From Bacteroidales bacterium (GTDB lineage Bacteria; Bacteroidota; Bacteroidia; Bacteroidales; Lentimicrobiaceae): 64,000 nucleotides of DNA. The DNA is taken from the NCBI GenBank assembly GCA_016709025.1, contig JADJEQ010000039.1:26166-90165 (forward strand), in the 5' to 3' direction. Positions within the stretch are counted from its first letter, which is position 1; every line of letters begins with the position of its first letter. Of this stretch, positions 38,072-47,233 are shown one piece after another. Under the pieces are notes generated by a model that did no database searches, was not told where the DNA came from, and was given only the letters and a program-made list of their open reading frames with translations. A program made the position numbers and the translations under genes.

Positions 38072-39679
38072 ATGAAACACGATGTTTTTATCAGTTATTC
38101 ATCTCACGATAAAGCGATTGCCGATGCAATCTGCTCAAAACTCGAAAACAGCAAAGTCAGATGCTGGATAGCGCCAAGAGATATATTACCCGGAGTTGAA
38201 TTTGGTGAAGCGATCATCGATGCACTGGTAGATTGCAGGATCTTATTACTGGTGTTTTCTGCCAAAGCGAACAATTCTCCCCAGGTCAGGCGGGAAGTTG
38301 AGCGGGCTGTAGGCCATGGGAAGATCATCGTCCCCTTTCGGATTGAAGATATATTGCCAACCAAAGCCATGGAATTTGCCTTGTTTAATACGCATTGGCT
38401 GGATGCGATGTCTCCTCCGCTGGAATTGCATATCGATAAACTGACAGACACGATTTACAGGTTACTCGGATATGAAAGGACACCTCCCCCGCCTCCACCT
38501 CCACCTCCTCCGCCGCCGCCGCCACCACCTCCACCAACAAAGCCAGATCCGATAACCGGGCTACAGATCAAAGATTCATCAGGTAATGAAACTATTCTTA
38601 ATGAGTATGGTGTCGTTTACAACCTGAATGCCGAAAAAAAACTTGCCAACTCAATCAGGGACCATCTTGTTATTGAAAAAGGAAACGCTATTCAGGAAAT
38701 TCCATGGGATCAGATTGAACAGATAGAAATTCGTAATATGGATGCTGCCATGATTATGCTCCTCCATGATAAATCGCTGGATCCCGTGAAACTGCGTTCC
38801 GGGAGACTGGTCGGTTTGGACGAATCAGGATTCACCCTTGTTCAGGATCTGGCAAACATACATTCAATCACTCCTCTGCGGGGAAAAACTATTCCTGAAA
38901 AACCTCCTTTAATCATTTCAACTGATTCAATTAAAAATGCTAAAGATGGAACCGAACTGATTCTTATCCCCGAGGGTATATTTTTAGCTGGAGGGCCTGG
39001 TATTAATCAGGGTGAATGTGCTCCTTTTCCTGTAAAGCTTCCGTCCTTTTATCTGGCAAAATATCCGGTAACGAATGAGCAATATGCACGTTTCTTATCG
39101 GAAACCAATCCCGATTTAAAGGATCTGAGAAAATGGATAAATCTTGATCAGGGCTGTTTCGTAAGAAAGTCGATGGCCGGATATGAACCTTACGGAGGTA
39201 AAAATGATCATCCGGTCGTCAATGTTGCCTGGGACGGGGCGCAAGCCTATTGCAGCTGGGCGGGATTACGGCTTCCCACCGAACTGGAATGGGAAAAAGG
39301 AGCGAGAGGGGTTGATGGAAGACTTTATCCCTGGGGAAACAAATGGGAACAGGATAAGTGCAGATATGACGGAAACAAAGGCGATGAAACCACTTGCAGA
39401 ATAACTGATTACAAGGAAGGAGCCAGCCCATGGGGAATACACCAGATGTTGGGAAATGTTATGGAGTGGTGCGCCGACAATTACGAAGATTCATCTTATG
39501 AGCGATATTGGAAAGGGGATTTGCAGATGCCACAGGGAGGAAAAGCACATGTACTCAGGGGTGGCTCGTGGCGTTCAGTCACTTACCATGCCAATGAATT
39601 CGTTTGCGCTGAACGTGTTTGTAGTGACAGAATCTTTCTGGATCATAACTATGGATTCCGTTGTGCCAAAACACCCTGA
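38072..39679 (+). CDS. TIR - polyproline - FGE-sulfatase domain protein
   Basis: The 535-residue protein starts with a TIR domain (DVFISYSSHDKAIADAICSKL, and REVERAVGHGK, with a possible catalytic Glu). At about residues 139-156 there are 18 consecutive prolines, then a middle domain of about 130 residues without recognised family. The C-terminal half is an FGE-sulfatase/C-type-lectin-like fold: LILIPEGIFLAGG, FYLAKYPVTNEQYARFL, LRLPTELEWEKGARG, YPWGNKWEQDKC and LRGGSWR. The FGE fold may act as a ligand sensor; in conflict systems such domains occur as binding modules. Catalytic residues of true sulfatase modifying enzyme were not checked. Confidence 0.85.
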   Translation: MKHDVFISYSSHDKAIADAICSKLENSKVRCWIAPRDILPGVEFGEAIIDALVDCRILLLVFSAKANNSPQVRREVERAVGHGKIIVPFRIEDILPTKAMEFALFNTHWLDAMSPPLELHIDKLTDTIYRLLGYERTPPPPPPPPPPPPPPPPPPTKPDPITGLQIKDSSGNETILNEYGVVYNLNAEKKLANSIRDHLVIEKGNAIQEIPWDQIEQIEIRNMDAAMIMLLHDKSLDPVKLRSGRLVGLDESGFTLVQDLANIHSITPLRGKTIPEKPPLIISTDSIKNAKDGTELILIPEGIFLAGGPGINQGECAPFPVKLPSFYLAKYPVTNEQYARFLSETNPDLKDLRKWINLDQGCFVRKSMAGYEPYGGKNDHPVVNVAWDGAQAYCSWAGLRLPTELEWEKGARGVDGRLYPWGNKWEQDKCRYDGNKGDETTCRITDYKEGASPWGIHQMLGNVMEWCADNYEDSSYERYWKGDLQMPQGGKAHVLRGGSWRSVTYHANEFVCAERVCSDRIFLDHNYGFRCAKTP

Positions 39680-39743
39680 ATTTTAGCATTTAAAACAATT
39701 ATCTGATATTGAATAAACAGAGTTACCAAAAGCGAGAATCCTC

Positions 39744-39926
39744 ATGCCCCGGCAAACCAAAACCTTCCGCGTATTTATCAGCTCCACATTTGCCGATTTC
39801 AAACAGGAAAGAAGCACCCTTCAAATGGGTGCTTTCCCAAAACTGGTGAAATTCTGCGAGGGAAAGGGCCCCGATTCCAAGGTTGAACTCTTATGGAGAC
39901 GGATTAAGAATCCATATTTTATCTGA
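39744..39926 (+). pseudogene. Truncated DUF4062 domain remnant
   Basis: The 60-residue frame FRVFISSTFADFKQERSTLQ and the following FPKLVKFCEGKG are the start of a DUF4062 domain, found at the N-terminus of many STAND and TIR-like conflict proteins. It stops soon after ELLWRRIKNPYFI, so the rest of the domain and any NTPase are missing. It is probably what remains of a deleted gene. Confidence 0.7.
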
Positions 39927-39970
39927 AAAAAAAACTTGCATTTTAAATCAAAACAAACAAACCCACCATT

Positions 39971-42277
39971 ATGAAAATCTTCTTAAGTTACGGGAACGCT
40001 GAGTTATCAGAAATTAATAACCTGAAGGTCATTAATCCATTCACTTCCAAAGAAATCACCAATGGCATTATCTTGAAGGATAATTTAATAAAAATATTGA
40101 AGGAGAATTATAGCTGCAATGTATTTGACTACATGACCAGCTACGATCCGGAGAAAGGTTGGTTTGAATTATACCGGGATGAAATTATCAAATCTGATAT
40201 TATCATTTTCCTTTGGGGAGAGGAAGCTACTACTGGTCAAATTGTTGAGAAAAATATAATTGAAAGAAGAATTGACAAAAAAGGAGATTATTCCAAAAGT
40301 CTTCTATATCTCATTTTGCAGCAATGGGCCGATAGATAATGATATAGTAGCAATGGCTAAAATCAACGGAGTTGAACCTATTCAGCTTGACAGGCTATTT
40401 GATGCAGAAAACGCTCTTTATCAATACATAAAGAGTTATTCTGACGGGTTACCCTCTGATTATTACTTGTTCAATTATGAGAAAGAGATCATCGATAAAT
40501 TTTATGACGATAATGACTTCTTTGTAAAATCAGGATTATCGCAGGACTGGCCCGACATTTATCATAACAAGACGCTAACCAAAGATTTTTTTATTCATAA
40601 CCCAATACAGGATAAGGTAGGGACTTACCGGGATTTCAAAAATGACAGGGTATTGTCCTCAGCTTTAACACATCATCACCAATCAAAACATACTGATAAA
40701 AAAGAAATATGTATTAAAACAAAAATTCCTTGCCCGATAAGCATTGGAATGACCTTTCCTGAAGCTGGACCCAGATCCATGGTATATAGCCCTATAAAAG
40801 CTCATCAAATAGTTACTAGAAATACCCCTAAAAATGCAGATCAACCTCTCTTCAGAATTGGTATAATTGTTTCTGGTGGTACTGCTCCCGGAATAAATGG
40901 GGTAGTCAATGGAATTGTTCAACGCCATTATGATTACTATGAAGGAGAATTAAAAAGAAATAAACAATCATATGATGTTACCAATGTAAACAAATTACTA
41001 TATCGGCTTGAAATAATTGGATTCCATAATGGATTTACTACACTAAAAACGCCGATTGCTGCAAATGGGAATGAGGACTTTCTTGAGAAGAATGCCTGCT
41101 TCTTATATGACACCAGCGAACGACGCAAACAAGAAAATCGTTATAGAAGGCGCGATACTACAGACAAGTCTAGAATAACTTCAAAAGAAATTAACCGACC
41201 TGGTAGTATTTTAGAAACAGGCAGAGAATTATCCTTAATCAAAGCCGATAACCGCATCACACTTCTATCCAATATTTTAAATAATATGAAAACCCTTGGA
41301 ATAAATGTGTTATATATTATCGGGGGGGAAGGAAGTATGCGCGCTGCCCACGCATTGGCAACAATTTCGAAAAACAATGATTTGGGAATCTCGGTCTGTG
41401 GTATTCCCAAAACAATGGATAATGATATACTTTGGGTATGGAAAACCTTTGGATTCCATTCAGCGGTATATAAGGCATCAGAATTTATCAATACGCTGAC
41501 TTATGAACTGAAGTCCAGCCCAAGAATCGGAATTCTTCAGTTATTTGGATCATTCTCAGGATTTGTTGTTAGTCACGCTGTATTAGGATCAAAATCAAAG
41601 ATTTGCGATACTGCCCTGATCCCTGAAATCAGCTTCTCGCTCTTAAAAGTTTGAAGAATCACCTTGAGCCTCATATTAAGGATTACAAGAAATCTCTGAT
41701 CGTAATGGCCGAGACTGTTTTTCCTGACGATATTGAATCTGCAGGTGACTGCGACCTTACCAATAATGAGCAGGAAATTATTAAAAAAGCGACACAAGCA
41801 TATAATAAAGGAAAAGGGAAAGTTATGTTCGAAAATAGAATAATTCTTCAAACAGATGCAAGAGGTGAAATAGAAAGTATAGAAGAACTTGCAAGGGCAG
41901 AAGGCAGAAGGGAAATTCAAAAAGAATTCAGCGGAAAAGGATATCAGGCTTTAGGGCATGCAGTATTAAAAATTATCGCTCATTATTTGAAAAATAACAT
42001 CGAAACGCATCCTGATGTAATTACAAACGAACCCAAATACCTTATCCGGGATATCTCACCCAGTCCGATCGATATTATATTTGGAAACAGACTGGCAATA
42101 CTCGCGGTAGATAACATTATGGCAGGTTATACTGACTTTATGATCAGCCAATGGTTAACTGAATTCTGTCTGATTCCGCTGAACCTGGTTGTACTCGGAA
42201 CCAAAAAAGTACCTAAAGACGGCATTTTCTGGAAATCGGTAATCGCAAAGACCGGCCAGCCAGATAAATTAATTTAA
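39971..42277 (+). CDS. TIR-like domain fused to phosphofructokinase-type domain, two frameshifts
   Basis: Three pieces in different frames read as one protein of about 768 residues. The first has a FLSYGNAE start and SDIIIFLWGEEATTG, like a TIR or TIR-like nucleoside-processing fold. Frame is lost near 40277-40282 (six A) and near 41645-41648 (four A), where single-base changes restore continuity (RRIDKKEIIPKVF; FSLLKSLKNHLEP). The later part is a PfkA-type fold with IIVSGGTAPGINGVVNGIV, GGEGSMRAAHAL and GIPKTMDNDI (catalytic Asp region) and a C-terminal ISPSPIDIIFGNRLAIL segment. GGEG replaces the usual GGDG/GGDD at the phosphoryl donor site. A signalling enzyme that phosphorylates or binds a sugar or nucleotide is plausible. 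Confidence 0.78.
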
Positions 42278-42513
42278 CTTTTCTTAAAAGCGCTATGAAA
42301 AACTAACCAAAATCTTCCGGGTATTTAATTTGTAACATCCTCAATTCACATTCGGGACCATAACTCTTGTTCTAAAATATTCAGCAATAAAACCTCTTGT
42401 GCATTAATAAGTGCCACTTTCAAGACAATAAAAATAAAAAGAGAGGCCTTGCAACCAGCCCTCAACAATTCCACCCCACAATTTCCGTTCTGTTAAGATC
42501 AAAACAGATGCAT

Positions 42514-44792
42514 ATGAAATTTATCAGAAGAATCCTTCCGGGATTGATATTTTTTATCTCCTGGCAGGTGGTTGCTCAGCCTGAACAATACAACCAGGCC
42601 TGTATGCTGCATATAAAACTAAAGGACGGGCAAAACCAGGCTGTTCCATCTTTTGTTGTCCGCCTGACTGACAAGGCCAACAACCGGACATTGGATATTC
42701 TTTCAGATAAAACCGGGAAACTGGAAATTCCCGTTGAAGCCGGTCATGCATATACGGTTAAGGATTACGGAGGAAACTTTCTGGGCGATATCAGCATACC
42801 TCAAAGGCCGACCGCACCTCTGATAAAAACCATCATCGTTTCGAAACCAGCATCATTCGCTGAAAAGCCCTATGATACGGTTGTTCAGCAATCCGGAAAT
42901 ACGCCCGTTTTAGGAAATACCACGGAAGCGGATATCACGATCAAAGTCCTGGATCTTGACCTCCATCCACAAAAAGACCTGGTCGTCAGGTTGGTATGTG
43001 ACAAATACCTGAAAGTCTGGGTATCCATAACCGATGGCGATGGGGCTGCGCATTTCCGGGTATTAATCGGCGGCGATTATAACCTGGGCATTCAGGAATC
43101 CGAAAATCTCAGAACCTTCAAAGTCCCTGCAGTTGCCGGATATGCACTCACGGCCGAGGTTCCATATCACCCCACAAATATTACAGAAAGAATCAAAAAC
43201 GACACGGTTTACCAGGAGTTTATCCCGGAGAAAAGAGCAACTTTTTCGAGGGCTTTCCTGGAGGTAACAGTTAAGGATTACGAACGCCTGCCATTGCCCG
43301 ATGAAGATGTTTTCCTGGATGTTGCCGGAAAACCAACTGTTTACGCCGCGAAGACCGATCAGCAGGGAAAGGCATACTTTCTGCTTCCGTATGGTTTTGA
43401 TTATTCCATTAACCTCACCTATGAGCGGGATATCTTCCCGCTGAATTACCCGCTGAAGGAAGGGGTAATGCTTGAAAATGAGGCGTTCATCTCCTACAGG
43501 GGAACGGCAAAAATAAGGGAGTTCTTTAAAAATGCCCGCCGGGATCAGCACGGATTTGTTACCGAATTTATGCCGGTTGAAGTTAAAAAGATCGGCTTTG
43601 ATCCATCGAATGTGCAAATCACAAAGCATGGCTACCTGGTCAATTTTCCGGCAAAGAGCGAAACACCAACCCCGGCTATCCTGGAAAACGGGGATGTTAT
43701 ACAGGGAGGTGGCTATTACAGCAGGGAGGTTTACTCATTTAAAAGCAAAACCGGCCTGTTCAACTGGGGACTGGAACTGAGCGACAACGGTGTATCTGCT
43801 TCGGTGTGTGACGAGAACTTCCTGGTTATCACCACAGAGTCGTGCACCCTCTACGCAATTGATGCAGGTACCGGCGAACTGGCCTGGTCGAAATGGCTGG
43901 GGCCAAGTTTAAATTCAACACCAACGGTAGCCGATGGAAAGTGTATGTGGTATATCCCACGCAGCTCGATCAATATATCATTGAAACGGACAGCCCTGAA
44001 ATGATTGAAAAGCCATATGCGGTTATTTGTTTTGAGCTAAAAACAGGGGCCATCCTCTGGCAAAACCGGATTGATTCAGAGCCATTGGGCTCGCCGGTTG
44101 CATGCGGGAATTCGGTTTATATTACAACATCCAAAGGGTACCTGCACCAGTTTGACAATACAAACGGGAAGGTACATTGTCCGGTTAAGAATGGAGGATT
44201 TACCTCGCCTCCAACTATTTCCGGTGAATTTGTCTATCTCTCCCGAAGAAGCCCGGATAAGCCCGGACAAGTTAGAATAGAAGCATTTAAAACGGCTTCA
44301 CTGGCATCTGCCGGATCATTTCCTTTAATGAAATACGGTTCAGAAAATGAAATCTCAGGTCTGACTCCGTCTGAGTTGATGAATTACAGCAATGGCAGAC
44401 CGCTTGTATTCAAAGGCAGAATATATGCCATCTCCGGGAAATCGCTGACCTGTTATGATCCCGCAAAGTATACTTCATTATGGACCATCGATCTATCATT
44501 AAAATCCGGCATGGAAGCGGAGGAATTTGCAGCTATGCCGGCGACGGTGAACCAGAAAATCGTCGCATCCACCCGGTCCGGCAAGGTGCTGGTGGTTGAC
44601 CCGGTTAAAGGAGCCATTGAAACAGTTTACGATCTTGAAACAACCATGAAATACCAGGCCGTTGTCAACGATGGATGGATCTATGCCGGTTCAAAGGAAG
44701 GAAAACTGATTTCATACAATACCGGTAATCCAGCCTTCACCGGTTGGCCGATGTGGTCGCTGAATGCCGCGCACAATCCGGTGGTTGAGTAA
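42514..44792 (+). CDS. Secreted PQQ-propeller-type protein, frameshifted
   Basis: The ATG at 42514 gives a signal peptide (MKFIRRILPGLIFFISWQVVAQ); an earlier ATG adds 39 residues without a signal pattern. The N-terminal 300 residues contain Ig-like or carboxypeptidase-regulatory-like beta domains (KLKDGQNQAVPSFVVRLTDK, DEDVFLDVAGKPTVYAAKTD). The C-terminal part has PQQ/beta-propeller repeats such as LYAIDAGTGELAWSKWLG, CFELKTGAILWQNR and LTCYDPAKYTSLWTI. Between them the frame breaks at 43938-43940 (three A); one more A restores DGKVYVVYPTQ. Total about 760 residues. The exported propeller suggests a periplasmic or surface binding role, oddly placed among cytosolic conflict genes. Confidence 0.8.
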
Positions 44793-45156
44793 ACATTAAG
44801 ATGTGGATTAATAATGTTCCCAGATGAATTACTTCAATGATAAGTATTCAAAAATTTATAAGAACAACCAGATCAACTAAATGGCGTTTTGAAATTAAAA
44901 TCCAATGTCGAGGCTCATCGAAAAATCAAAAAAGCAGATTGGCACTAGGTAAATTGGAACAGGAAGGCTAAGGATGGAATTTAATTCTTGATAGTAATAT
45001 TGGCCATAATCATAACAACTCATAATTATTGAAATTTAATGGTTGTCGAAACATCGTAAGTTGATTACAGTGGACCACCAAAAGATATGGTTTTGGGGTC
45101 ATAAAGGTCATACATTTAAATAAGTATTTATGTTTGAATCATACATTTTTATCTTT
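44793..45156. other. Gene-free spacer
   Basis: AT-rich; no coding pattern or repeat family is visible. Confidence 0.5.
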
Positions 45157-45612
45157 ATGCACCGTTCCGACACCTCCCCTTTCCTCCTTTACATTGAACC
45201 CAGTAAAGAAGAAAAATCAGCAAACCCGGCTGACGACGAAATCACTCAAATCATGAGGATTGCATTATCAGAAGCTAAAACCGGCATTTCAAATTATACC
45301 GAAACAGAACAACCACCGCATTTTACCAAGGGAATTGGGTATAAAGGTTATCATACCACCGATTGTGGCAAAAGCTCAACCGGGAACGATTATCTTTTGG
45401 AGAACGGCATGATAACCAACAGTCTGTGCGTTTATTACCTGCAATATTACAGAAATTCCATCCCGGAACAGGAAATGGAAAAAGTGAACAGATTGGTTGT
45501 TTACTATAAAGAGAAATATCCTGAAACGCTTGAAATGGTGTTCGCGAAGGTTGAAGAAAATTCCGGGAAAGACCTGAAGATGAGGATAGGGGAATACTTT
45601 GATCAGGAGTAA
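45157..45612 (+). CDS. Small conserved-looking protein of unknown function
   Basis: The ATG at 45157 (MHRSDTSPFLLYIEPSKEEKS) is more family-like than the ATG 27 bases upstream. The 151-residue protein has a motif-rich middle: GIGYKGYHTTDCGKSSTGNDYLL, with a Cys-Gly-Lys turn, then NGMITNSLCVYYLQYYRN with a second Cys. The pattern of two short Cys/His loops suggests a metal or redox site. I recall similar proteins with the same HTTDCG/NSLCVYYL text near conflict genes, but I cannot name a family. Function unknown. Confidence 0.55.
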   Translation: MHRSDTSPFLLYIEPSKEEKSANPADDEITQIMRIALSEAKTGISNYTETEQPPHFTKGIGYKGYHTTDCGKSSTGNDYLLENGMITNSLCVYYLQYYRNSIPEQEMEKVNRLVVYYKEKYPETLEMVFAKVEENSGKDLKMRIGEYFDQE

Positions 45613-46028
45613 AAAAAAATCTTTGAATCCCGGCTCCACTATGTTGCGCAATGACTTCAAATAAAAGTAATGATTAATATATTCGTATACAATATTTTAC
45701 GAAAATAGTGCCTGGTCTTCTTTTACAATAACCCGGCTCAGGTCAATCATATAGAAATCATTCAATGCAGCCGATGATATTGTATACGGCACAAAAATTA
45801 AAATTCCGCTTTGGTTGTTTGGGTTTTTGTACTGAGTTGATTCAATTATAATGATAAAATCTTTATATATTTAGTCCATAAATTACAGAATAAAGGAATT
45901 CCCTCACCAAACTGCCACTCCGCCATGCTCAGATACTTTGAAACGCGGAAAACTATGAATGAAATTGCATTGGAGCTTTAGAATATTTTTTGGCACATAT
46001 TCAATTATACAGCAATAATTATCACGAT
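45613..46028. other. Gene-free spacer
   Basis: No open frame of coding character. The AT-rich text includes a run of TATTTAGTCC but no promoter box that I can support. Confidence 0.45.
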
Positions 46029-47210
46029 ATGGAGACTCAAATCTATGGCCAAATCATAGGCTGGATATTTTTTTCATACGCTACCCTGATGATACTTTGG
46101 GATATTCAAGCCTGGCATTCGACTTCTCATCTCTATGGAAGAATTCCGTGGAAACAATCGAAAACAATGCTTAAGCTTGTATTGCGGTCAAGAATTCACT
46201 ATTACCTTTGGCTCCCTGCTGTCCCGGTACTTTTCCTGTTATTCTTCACCTACTATGGGGCTTCATATCCATGGATATTCACCATATCCATTCTCCCATT
46301 CTGGGCTCATCTGGTATTCTACCAGGGGTTACCTCCCTCAGTAGTTTTATTAGGTACTTCCCGACATGAGGTGTTTGACCTCCGTCACTGGCTTGAGCGT
46401 GCATTGAACCCCTATAGGGTTGTAGTATTGTTGGAACCTGTCAGTACCATTGACAAGCAAGATAATGCTTTCAGAAAAAACCAATTTAACTGGGATAACC
46501 TGAGAACCTCTGATGGCAAATGGAGGTTCACGGCTTTCAGCCTGATCGAACTGTCACCAACATTGGTAATTGATGCCCGTATCCATACAATGGGGGTTGC
46601 AGAGGAAATACTTCGCATTTCCGGTTCCAACCTGATTCGAAAGGCGTTATTTATTTCCAATGAGGATGGGACTGTTCCGGCCATCAATGCCTCTGAAATA
46701 AAATCCAGCCTCAGGGAACTGAACATTGTTAAAGTCTCTGAAGTTGTTACCGGACTTAAAAAAATGGGTTTGACGCGCACTGCTTCACCTGATGATGCTT
46801 TTATTACAGCGAATGCCTCTTTCAAATATCAAAGCAGAAGATTAGAAAAACAGATGAGGGTAATTTCAAAATCAGGAATTCCTGTTCTGAAGGCAATAAG
46901 AGCAGCTGAACATAAGCATGGTCGGTCTCCCTTTATGGATGAAGTTCACTTCCTGACACGCAAACTGAACGGAAATCCGGGAGATGGAGCACTTGAGGTA
47001 TTGGCAAACCTGAAGTCAGATATAGAAATGTTAAATGATTTTATCGAAAAATGGCAAAATTCCACGATTTCTGAATACCTGGAAGTAGTGCATTCCATCA
47101 AGTCTGTAAAGGAAGCTCTTGACAAACTTCAATTGATCGTTGATCAGGCCCCACCTGTTTTCCTCGAGAGGAATGAACAGAGTCTGCTTAAAATAACCGG
47201 AAAATCATAG
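46029..47210 (+). CDS. Membrane protein with cytosolic domain, partner of the TIR-STAND gene
   Basis: The ATG at 46029 (METQIYGQIIGWIFF) is preferred over a TTG 39 bases upstream. The N-terminus has three membrane segments (GWIFFSYATLMILWD, YYLWLPAVPVLFLLFFTYYG, WIFTISILPFWAHLVFY). A 250-residue cytosolic part follows; its start LPPSVVLLGTSRHEVFDLRHWLERALN resembles a Rossmann-type or TIR-like beginning, but no family is certain. The C-terminus is helical and probably coiled-coil (KLNGNPGDGALEVLANLKSD). It lies 23 bases before the TIR-NB-ARC gene, so they are probably one transcript and one system. Confidence 0.7.
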   Translation: METQIYGQIIGWIFFSYATLMILWDIQAWHSTSHLYGRIPWKQSKTMLKLVLRSRIHYYLWLPAVPVLFLLFFTYYGASYPWIFTISILPFWAHLVFYQGLPPSVVLLGTSRHEVFDLRHWLERALNPYRVVVLLEPVSTIDKQDNAFRKNQFNWDNLRTSDGKWRFTAFSLIELSPTLVIDARIHTMGVAEEILRISGSNLIRKALFISNEDGTVPAINASEIKSSLRELNIVKVSEVVTGLKKMGLTRTASPDDAFITANASFKYQSRRLEKQMRVISKSGIPVLKAIRAAEHKHGRSPFMDEVHFLTRKLNGNPGDGALEVLANLKSDIEMLNDFIEKWQNSTISEYLEVVHSIKSVKEALDKLQLIVDQAPPVFLERNEQSLLKITGKS

Positions 47211-47233
47211 TTACTAACATAAGGATTTAAAAT

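Noticed and set aside
38480..38540. CCN-rich tract as a possible simple DNA repeat or error
   Set aside because: The codons are varied (CCT, CCC, CCG, CCA) and encode a clean run of 18 prolines inside a good frame, so it is treated as real protein sequence.
38072..39679. Diversity-generating retroelement target
   Set aside because: The FGE-type fold fits, but no reverse transcriptase, accessory gene or template repeat is visible in the window.
39971..42277. Glycolytic 6-phosphofructokinase
   Set aside because: The N-terminal TIR-like fusion, the changed donor loop and the conflict-gene setting do not fit a housekeeping enzyme.
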